The position numbers were made by a program, and so were the translations under genes. The notes beneath the pieces were generated by a model. It did no database searches and was not told where the DNA came from. It worked only from the letters and a program-made list of their open reading frames with translations. This document shows, piece after piece, positions 57,927-64,000 of a DNA stretch of 64,000 bases. Position 1 is the first letter of the stretch. Each line of letters starts with the position of its first letter. This DNA comes from Actinoplanes philippinensis (lineage in GTDB: Bacteria; Actinomycetota; Actinomycetes; Mycobacteriales; Micromonosporaceae): positions 463,202 through 527,201 of the forward strand of contig NZ_FONV01000009.1 of the NCBI RefSeq assembly GCF_900113015.1. Direction: 5' to 3'.

Positions 57927-58476
57927 GTCTCTCCCTCCCCACCGCTGGGACGAACCCGTCCGGCGGCCCGGTTCCGTCGAGCGGGGGTCACCTTCCGGCG
58001 GCTCTGCCGCGATCGGAGCCCGTCGGCTACCGGCTTCGGCAGCGCCTGCCGGAACCGGCTCAGGGGCCGCCACCGGGCCGGTCCGACCTGCCGATCCCGA
58101 CGGAGCCCACGCGGCCGCACGCTTCTCGCCGAGCATTCGACCGGCGAAGAGCCCGTGCCGGTCGCGGCCCGCCTGCCGAACCCCGAGCAGGTTTGACAGG
58201 CTGTTTCTGCGAAGGTCATCGCTCTCGCGCCGGCGGCGGTCGGATCGTGCGGCGAGCCCGGCGGTGGCGTCGCCGGGGATCGTGGACGAGAGACGGCCGG
58301 CCCGGGCGATGGCCGTACCCCGGTCGCCGGCGGTCGCTGCGAGCGAGATCCGGTTGGCGAGCCGGCCACCGGGCCACCCGCCCGGGAGAGGCGGCCGCGC
58401 CGCATCGCCACCATCAGTCATCCGGGCCGTGCCGGGCGCATGCCGGGACGCGCTCGACGATGCAAGACGGCCCTGA
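57927..58476. other. 550-bp stretch without a supported gene
   Basis: Long open frames on both strands have the Arg/Pro/Ala-rich composition of shadows in GC-rich DNA and no motif, signal or ribosome-binding site worth reporting. Possible decayed DNA. Confidence 0.5.
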
Positions 58477-59316
58477 TCAGGTCCCGCTTGCGGCGCCGGT
58501 GAGGACGGCCAGGCGCAGTCTGGTCTCGTCGTCGCTGTCCGGCGCGGCGCTCATGATGACGATCTTCAGCTCGGCGTCGCCGTCGGTGAGCACGTCGCAG
58601 TCCACCGCGATCGGCCCGACTTCGGGATGGTCGATGATCTTCTGGTCGCTGCGGTGGGCGCCGACGGTGCCGTCGGCCCAGAGCGCCGCGAACCGGTCAC
58701 TGCCCGCGGTCAGCTCCGCGATCAACGTGAGGAGCCGGCGGCTGCCCGGGAACCTGCCGGTCGCCCGGCGCAGGTCGCCGACCAGGGCGGCCTCGGGCGT
58801 CCCGGCCACCAGCGACGTCACAGCGTGCCGGCTAAGCCGTGGCGCGCCGGCGAGGAACGTGTCGCGGGCGAAGTTGCGCAAGTGGGGTGGAGCCTCCGAG
58901 GGGTCGCCGCAGAGTGCGGCCCAGCTCCGGTTCCACCAGATCAACTGCCAGTCGGCCGCGAAAACGGCCACTGCCGCGTCGCCGAGCCGCCGGACCACCC
59001 GCTGGACGCTCGCCGGGACATGATCGGTGATCTCGGCGGCGTCCGGGGGGTTCAGGCCGGCCAGCCGGTAAAGATGGTCGCGCTCGGCGACGGACAGCTG
59101 CAACGCTCGGGCCAGTGCGGCCGCCACCTGCGACGACGGGTTGGTGAACCGGCCCTGCTCGAGCCGGACCAGGTAATCCACCGAGATGCCGCTGAGCTCG
59201 GCAAGCTCTTCCCGGCGCAAGCCCTTGGCCCGGCGCGATCGGCCCGGCGGGAGGCCCACCGCGGCCGGCGACAACCGGCCACGCCATGCACGAAGAGTGT
59301 TCCCGAGCTCGTTCAT
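58477..59316 (-). CDS. XRE-family regulator with MmyB-like ligand domain (second copy)
   Basis: A 279-residue paralog of the regulator at 44767. Helix-turn-helix block RSRRAKGLRREELAELSGIS, then VDYLVRLEQGRFTNPS, then the MmyB-like ligand domain with WQLIWWNRSWAALCGDP, FARDTFLAGAP and a C-terminal DDETRLRLAVL. It is divergent from a short-chain dehydrogenase gene 86 bp away, the usual target arrangement: the regulator represses the dehydrogenase until a hydrophobic ligand binds. Confidence 0.9.
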   Translation of the reverse strand: MNELGNTLRAWRGRLSPAAVGLPPGRSRRAKGLRREELAELSGISVDYLVRLEQGRFTNPSSQVAAALARALQLSVAERDHLYRLAGLNPPDAAEITDHVPASVQRVVRRLGDAAVAVFAADWQLIWWNRSWAALCGDPSEAPPHLRNFARDTFLAGAPRLSRHAVTSLVAGTPEAALVGDLRRATGRFPGSRRLLTLIAELTAGSDRFAALWADGTVGAHRSDQKIIDHPEVGPIAVDCDVLTDGDAELKIVIMSAAPDSDDETRLRLAVLTGAASGT

Positions 59317-59402
59317 GCCCCGATTCTTCCGCGTCCAGCGAGGATCAGGGTGGTAGCGCTGTTCCCTGGATGCCGGCGCGGGCGCCGGGCACGGTGGTCG
59401 GC

Positions 59403-60101
59403 ATGACGATCACCTTCATCACCGGGGCCAACCGGAGCCTCGGCTACGAGACGGCTCGCCGGTTGATCGCGGCCGGCCACACCGTGCTGCTGGGCGCCCG
59501 CGACGAGCGGGCCGGCAAGCCGGCGGCCGACGAGCTCGGCGCACGTTTCGTCCGTATCGACGTCACCGACGACGCCTCGGTGGCCGCGGCGGCCGCCGAC
59601 GTCGAGGCCCACGAGGGCGCGGTCGACGTCCTGATCAACAATGCCGGGGTCCACGGTCCGGCGGGCGACCCGAGCACCCTGACCGGCGCCGACGTGCTCG
59701 CCGTCATGGACGTCAACGTCGCCGGGGTGGTCCGTACGACGACCACGTTCCTGCCGTTGCTGCGACGCTCCGCCGATCCCGTGATCATCAACGTGAGCAG
59801 TGGCATGGGCTCGCTGGAGGCCACGCACGACCCGTCCCGGCCCGAGTCGACATATCTGGCGCCGGTCTACACCGCGTCCAAGGCGGCGCTGACCATGCTG
59901 ACCACACAGTACGCGAAAGCCCTCCCGGGGATCCGCGTCAACGCAGCCGACCCGGGCTACACAGCGACCGACTTCAACGGCCACTCCGGCCCGCAAACGG
60001 TCACCGAGGGAACCGACGCGGTCGTGGCGCTGGCCACCGAGGGCCCGGGCCACAGGTCGGGCCGCTTCGTCGACCGTCACCGGGAGATCACCTGGTCGTG
60101 A
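59403..60101 (+). CDS. Short-chain dehydrogenase/reductase
   Basis: A 232-residue classical SDR: TGANRSLGYETARRL nucleotide loop, INNAGVHG (NNAG), VSSGMGS catalytic Ser, YTASKAAL (YxxxK), and NAADPGYTATD at the C-terminal side. It oxidises or reduces an alcohol/carbonyl with NAD(P)(H). ATG 59403 gives the standard start; the frame upstream is open only as shadow. Divergent from its probable MmyB-type regulator and followed by a hairpin. Confidence 0.92.
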   Translation: MTITFITGANRSLGYETARRLIAAGHTVLLGARDERAGKPAADELGARFVRIDVTDDASVAAAAADVEAHEGAVDVLINNAGVHGPAGDPSTLTGADVLAVMDVNVAGVVRTTTTFLPLLRRSADPVIINVSSGMGSLEATHDPSRPESTYLAPVYTASKAALTMLTTQYAKALPGIRVNAADPGYTATDFNGHSGPQTVTEGTDAVVALATEGPGHRSGRFVDRHREITWS

Positions 60102-60106
60102 TGCCG

Positions 60107-60140
60107 GCGGTGGGCCGCCCCGTACGGGTCGGCCCACCGC
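60107..60140 (+). terminator. Hairpin after the short-chain dehydrogenase gene
   Basis: GCGGTGGGCCG and CGGCCCACCGC form a perfect 11-bp stem with a 12-base loop, 5 bp after the stop. Confidence 0.75.
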
Positions 60141-60193
60141 GGTTCGCACGTACCTCGCCCGACATCTGAGCCACTCGCCGGCGGGCGGACCGC

Positions 60194-60658
60194 ATGATCA
60201 ACCGCCCGTTCGGGCATCAGGAGCGAGTGACCGAACTTCTGACCTCGCCACCGCCACCACAGGCCGACGGGCTGCACGCCTGGGCACTGAGCGACAGCAC
60301 CGAACTGCGAAGCCTCCGGGCGCGCCTGCGGCAGGCGGTGAACGCCTTCGCCGCGACTGACGGTGCGGCGCTGGACGAGATAGCGGAGAACATGGTGCTG
60401 GTCGCCACCGAACTGGCCACCAACGCCATCAGGCACGGCCTGCCACCCGTCACGGTGCGGCTGCTGCACACCGCGGACCAGTTCGTCATCGACGTGGCCG
60501 ACCACGACCTGAGTGCCGTACCCGAACTCGCCGGCACCCGCCCGCCCGGCGCAGGCGGCCGCGGACTGCACCTGGCCCGAGCCCTGTCACTGCAGGTCGG
60601 CTGGTACGCCACCGACACGACCAAACACGTGTGGGCCTGCTTCCCCATCCATCCGTGA
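60194..60658 (+). CDS. RsbW/anti-sigma-type ATP-binding protein (HATPase)
   Basis: A 154-residue GHKL ATPase of the RsbW/SpoIIAB type: N-box segment ENMVLVATELATNAIRHGLP, FVIDVADHD (G1-like DxG variant) and RPPGAGGRGLHLARAL (G2). Such proteins are serine kinases or anti-sigma factors that bind a sigma factor or its antagonist; they are very numerous in actinobacteria. No anti-anti-sigma gene is adjacent. ATG 60194 or GTG 60227 (AGGAG very close) may be the start. Confidence 0.85.
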   Translation: MINRPFGHQERVTELLTSPPPPQADGLHAWALSDSTELRSLRARLRQAVNAFAATDGAALDEIAENMVLVATELATNAIRHGLPPVTVRLLHTADQFVIDVADHDLSAVPELAGTRPPGAGGRGLHLARALSLQVGWYATDTTKHVWACFPIHP

Positions 60659-61213
60659 CCGGCCGCACCTCACAGACTCGCTTCGGAGTTCGGCGGCTCC
60701 ACCGGGCGAGGCGCGGTCATGACTGCGCGACGGCATGACGTGCCGCGAGCAACTGCGGATCGTCAGGCTCCGCCACTCAGGATCTTCCGCCGCGAACGCC
60801 ACGCCCGCGCGGGCAGCGGCTACGGCCTGCTCAGTGGACGGGCCGCCGCCGGCCGACGTCCGTACCGCGAGTCGTTCAGGGGTCTGCCGGTTTCGTACTC
60901 GCATCCGCGCGCCGGCGTGGGACGCACCCGGAACCCGGCGCGTCGGGCCCGCAGCGCCGGCTGGGTGAACCGGGTCCGGCGGGAGTCAGCACCCGATGAC
61001 GAGGTGGCCGCCTGGCCCACCGAAACCACCGGGCCAGGCCCCGGACGCCCGAAGGGCTCCCGGCCCACACCCGCGAAGCGCTGGCCCGCCATCAAGAAGA
61101 AGCAGGTCAAGAACCTGGAAGCGGAAAAACGACGTGGAACGCGAAGCCACGACTGCCGCGGACGACCCCGGACCACCGCGGCCGATGACGCGAGCCTTTC
61201 CGGCGTGGAGTTC
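60659..61213. other. 555-bp stretch without a supported gene
   Basis: The plus-strand frame 60719-61249 (176 codons) is Arg-rich and without motif. A short A-rich segment near 61,090-61,140 stands out from the surrounding GC content. It may be decayed or transferred DNA; nothing else is seen. Confidence 0.5.
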
Positions 61214-62632
61214 TCAACTTCCCTGTCGTGTCGGCACCAGGAGAGCTGACAGGATCGCGGATGTCGCCGCGGCGGTGGCGACGACGAACGCGGTGGTGTA
61301 GCCATCGCCCGGCGGCGTGCCGGCCGATCCGGCATGGGCTGCCAGGACCGTGGTGGCGATGGCCGAGCCGAACGCGCCTCCGACCGTACGGACCACGGTG
61401 TTGATGCCGGTGACGACCCCGACTTCGCTGCCCTGCACGGACTGGACGATGAGGTTGGCCATCGAGCCGAAGGCGAAGGACGCCCCGGCGCCCATGGTGA
61501 AGCCGCCCAGCAGGAGATGCCAGGGTACCGAGTGGAATACGGTGAGCTGTGCAAACGACCCGCTGGTGAGGGCGGCCCCCAGTACCAGGGTGCGGCGGAA
61601 GCCCAGCGCAACGCCGAGCCGCCCGGCGAAGGTGCCCACCAGAAGTTGGCCGATGGCGCTCGGCAGCAACAGCAGGCCCGCGACCGTCGCGGTCGTACCC
61701 AGTCCGGGCCCGTCACCGGCTGGGGCCTGAGCGAGTTGAGGCAGGAGCAGAAAACCGGCGAAGATCGCCAAGCCGATGAGGAAGGCGGTCACGTTCGTCA
61801 TCGCGACGGTGCGCTGAGCAAGGACATCGAGGCGGATCAACGGCCTGGCGGTGCGCGATTCCAGCCGGATCCAGAGCAGCAGCAGCACTGATCCGCCGCA
61901 CAGCAGGGCCACGTCGGCCGGTGAACCCCAGCCCAGGGACGGTGCTTGCGTCACCCCGAGCAGCAGTGATGCCAGGACCGCCGCCAGCAGGAGCGCCCCG
62001 GCCCAGTCGATGCCGTTGCCATCGCCGCGTGGGGACGGCGGTACCCAGCGGTGGGCGGCGACAGCGACCGGCAGCGCGACCAGGCCGAGCCAGAAGAGCC
62101 AGGAGACGTCGAGGTGGTCGACGATCACTCCGGACAGCGGCAGCGCGATGCCGGAGCCGACGCCGAAGATGGCACTGATGAGGCTGATCGCTCCTGGCAC
62201 CTGTGGTTGCGGGAAGGAGTCGCGGACCACTCCGAAAGCCAGCGGGAACACGCCACCGGCCACTCCCTGCAGCACCCGGCCGGCAATCAGGACTCCCACG
62301 CTGGGTGCCAGGGCGTTGACGACCGCGCCGAGGCAGAACATCAGCAGTACGGCGGTGAGCATCCGGGCTTTGCCGTACCGCTCGCCCAGCTTGCCGACGA
62401 CGGGTGTCGCGATGGAGGCGGACAGAAGGAAACCGGTGAGGATCCACGACGTGGTCGTAGGGCTCGCGTTGTAGTTTCGCGCGAGGGCCGGCAGTGCGGG
62501 AAGCACCAGGACCTGCGACAGCGCGAAGCTGACGCAGGCGGCGAGCAGAACGGCCAGGACCCGGTTCGGGTGGCTGGTCAGCGGTTGCGCTTCCGGTGCC
62601 GCGGGAGCGGGATCGTTCTCCGGGGTCTTCAT
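61214..62632 (-). CDS. MFS transporter, DHA2 (14-TM) drug:H+ antiporter type
   Basis: A 472-residue exporter of the EmrB/QacA family. LPALPALARNYNASPTTTSWILTGF, LGERYGKARMLTAVLLMFCL and the motif-C-like GVFPLAFGVVRDSFPQPQVP are typical; 13-14 TM helices are visible. It should pump hydrophobic compounds outward. ATG 62632 has AAGGA 6 bp upstream; the frame continues upstream only as shadow. The FAD monooxygenase remnant upstream on the same strand ends 210 bp before it; the pair may once have been a drug-modifying/exporting unit. Confidence 0.9.
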   Translation of the reverse strand: MKTPENDPAPAAPEAQPLTSHPNRVLAVLLAACVSFALSQVLVLPALPALARNYNASPTTTSWILTGFLLSASIATPVVGKLGERYGKARMLTAVLLMFCLGAVVNALAPSVGVLIAGRVLQGVAGGVFPLAFGVVRDSFPQPQVPGAISLISAIFGVGSGIALPLSGVIVDHLDVSWLFWLGLVALPVAVAAHRWVPPSPRGDGNGIDWAGALLLAAVLASLLLGVTQAPSLGWGSPADVALLCGGSVLLLLWIRLESRTARPLIRLDVLAQRTVAMTNVTAFLIGLAIFAGFLLLPQLAQAPAGDGPGLGTTATVAGLLLLPSAIGQLLVGTFAGRLGVALGFRRTLVLGAALTSGSFAQLTVFHSVPWHLLLGGFTMGAGASFAFGSMANLIVQSVQGSEVGVVTGINTVVRTVGGAFGSAIATTVLAAHAGSAGTPPGDGYTTAFVVATAAATSAILSALLVPTRQGS

Positions 62633-62842
62633 GGGGGGTCCTTCGACGGCTTGCTCGGGGGCGTACATCGATGGGGTGCACGCCACCGATCGGGCCGTGC
62701 GATGCGGATGTGCGGGGTCAGCCGACCGGCGGCGGCCCTCCGCTGCAGCGCTGGAAACGAGCTGCCCTCCGATCGGGTCGGGGATGTGGGGCGCGGCGAA
62801 GGCGATCCCGCGGGCCCGGATGTCGGCGCCGAGCCGGGTCAC

Positions 62843-63881
62843 TCATGCGGCGGCCCGCCCGTTGAGGCTGGAGTTGAAGTGATGAACCGCGGAGGCGGCG
62901 CTGAGGCCGAGTTCGGCGAGACCGCGAAGACCGGGCCGGTCGAGACGGTCGACACGGGACAGCCACCGCAACGGCAGCATGGAGAAGCGGATCGCGGCCG
63001 GCGCATAGCCGGCCATCTCGCGGTGGAAACGATGGGTCGCCAGGGCGATGGTGCTGTGCCCGTCGCGAGCGGCGAACAGTTCGCGCGCGAGGTGGTCCGC
63101 GTCGATGATCGCGGTGGCGGCGGCGCGTCCGCCGGTGGGCGGCATGGCGTGCACCGCGTCGCCGAGTGCGGTGACCGGTCCGGCCGGCCACGGCGTCAGG
63201 TCCGCATCGGGGTCGGCGGCGTAGAACCGGAACCCGGCTGCGGAGCCGGGGTCGGCGGCGGCGATGAGTTCGAGCACGGCCGGGGGCCAGCCACGAACTG
63301 TCGACAGCGTGAACTCGATCAGCTCCGGCCCGGTCATCGCCTGCACGGTGGCGGGCGGCAACACCTTCTCGGTGGCACTCAGTCCCCACACCAGGGAGGG
63401 CGCCTCCGTGATGGCCGGGACGGTCGTGCAGGAGGCCGGATCGATTGCCGGGCCGCCGCTCGGGTCGTGGACCTGCATGAACACCGACGCTCCCGCGAGG
63501 CCCAAGGAGAGCACCGGCCCGTCGCCGACGATGGTGGGCAGCAGGGCCCGGGTGCGGTCGGTGAGCGGGGTACGGGCAGCGATGCCCCCGAAGCCGATGG
63601 GGCCGGCCAGGTCCCGGCCGGCGAGCGAGGCCGCCACCCGGGAGCGGGTGCCGTCGGCGCCGACGAGGACGTCTGCGGTGTCGGTGCTGCCGTCGGCGAA
63701 GTGGGCGGTGATCCGGCCGTCGGACAGAACCTCGTGGGAGACATATTCGGCCCCGAACCGCACCTGATCGTCCAGGCCGTGGGTGAGCAGGGTTCGTAGC
63801 GGCACGCGTCCGATCATGAGAGTGTCGGTGCCCTGATCGGAGGGGCGGGTGACCAGCGGGCGCAGGTGGTGATCGGTCCAG
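62843..63881 (-). pseudogene. FAD-dependent monooxygenase lacking its N-terminus, cut by an IS200/IS605-type end
   Basis: About 345 residues of a PHBH/TetX-like aromatic or drug hydroxylase remain: RVPLRTLLTHGLDD, ADVLVGADGTRSRVAA (second FAD motif, DG) and VTALGDAVHAMPPTGG (GD motif). The N-terminal GxGxxG FAD fold, about 80-100 residues, is missing. The homology stops at about 63881, exactly where the end of a mobile element begins, so insertion separated or deleted the 5' part. The frame reads on through the element, so an ORF of 365 codons exists from 63940, but it cannot bind FAD normally. Confidence 0.75.
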
Positions 63882-64000
63882 GTTTGACATCCTCTCCGCC
63901 CTAATGGACGGAGATTCCCTCCACGCTGCGCGTGGAACACGCAACGTCCGGGTGGGTTCCCGCTTCTCTGCGCGCCGCCGGGACGAGTCCCGGTCTTACG
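63882..64000 (-). mobile_element. Right end of an IS200/IS605-family element (TnpB type), incomplete
   Basis: Read on the minus strand, the sequence ends GGAATCTCCGTCC, then a loop, then GGCGGAGAGGATGTCAA: the conserved right-end stem-loop that follows tnpB genes (hairpin TCTCCG/CGGAGA at 63893-63914). A second stem CCACGC/GCGTGG lies at 63921-63935. The region up to 64000 is open in two frames and may be the 3' end of tnpB, which would continue beyond the window. In TnpB elements this end also encodes the guide-carrying omega RNA. Confidence 0.72.

Noticed and set aside
57376..58476. Plus-strand open frame of 366 codons
   Set aside because: Composition is Pro/Ser/Arg-rich and it lies opposite the lipoprotein gene; open frames of this size arise by chance in such GC-rich DNA.
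60719..61249. Plus-strand open frame of 176 codons with GRPKGSRP segment
   Set aside because: Arg-rich shadow-like composition, no ribosome-binding site and no recognisable domain; the AT-hook-like GRP motif alone is not enough.

Overview
The window is GC-rich DNA with many GTG starts, 4-bp GTGA/ATGA gene overlaps, several likely leaderless promoters, Tat-type signal peptides and SARP/AfsR-type regulators. This points to a filamentous actinobacterium, most likely a member of the Micromonosporaceae (Actinoplanes-like); the genus is inference. I find no rRNA, intact tRNA or CRISPR array. Gene density is high, mostly short operons and divergent pairs.

Region 1 (1-21,640) is the most coherent part. 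It holds three large paralogous SARP-type ATPase regulators (1-2919, 8141-11311, 12129-15323) interleaved with a four-gene oligopeptide-type ABC importer operon, an alpha/beta hydrolase, a cupin/CMD-like pair, and an operon of a three-domain flavin/iron-sulfur oxidoreductase, a second alpha/beta hydrolase and an MFS exporter. Four intergenic regions (about 7933-8018, 12068-12133, 15347-15422, 21295-21366) carry the same element: heptamers resembling CGTYCMG repeated with an 11-bp period, in pairs facing opposite ways, usually 10 bp upstream of a TANNNT box. This is the hallmark of SARP/AfsR operators, so the region reads as one regulon.

Region 2 (21,640-31,420) holds a broken secreted beta-propeller gene, a secreted GH29 alpha-L-fucosidase behind a LacI-type palindrome, a lone FtsX-type permease behind a leaderless leader peptide, a protein resembling only the N-terminal domain of DnaA, a coupled membrane-protein/WD40 pair sharing an NTG motif, and a small secreted protein.

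Region 3 (31,420-44,760) is signalling: an HTH-nSTAND ATPase with a fascin-like trefoil tail, a GGDEF-EAL protein with a degenerate GGDEF, an ABC-2 exporter with a GbsR/MarR regulator, a PilZ protein, a MerR/alcohol-dehydrogenase pair, a chemoreceptor, and a response-regulator receiver domain fused to a caspase-like protease.

Region 4 (44,760-64,000) is mixed: two XRE/MmyB-type regulators divergent from their probable targets, an amidohydrolase pair, a subtilase with FG-GAP repeats, two small secreted proteins, an ECF42-like sigma factor coupled to a DGPF/YCII protein, an RsbW-like kinase, a DHA2 exporter, and a FAD monooxygenase cut off by the end of an IS200/IS605-type element that runs off the window. 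A promoter block of TTGTC/GACAA boxes with near-identical spacing precedes two unrelated secreted-protein genes 21 kb apart (30957-31415 and 52998-53573). Several genes carry frameshifts or are remnants (lactonase-like, metallophosphoesterase, 2Fe-2S thioredoxin-like, P-loop kinase, monooxygenase).
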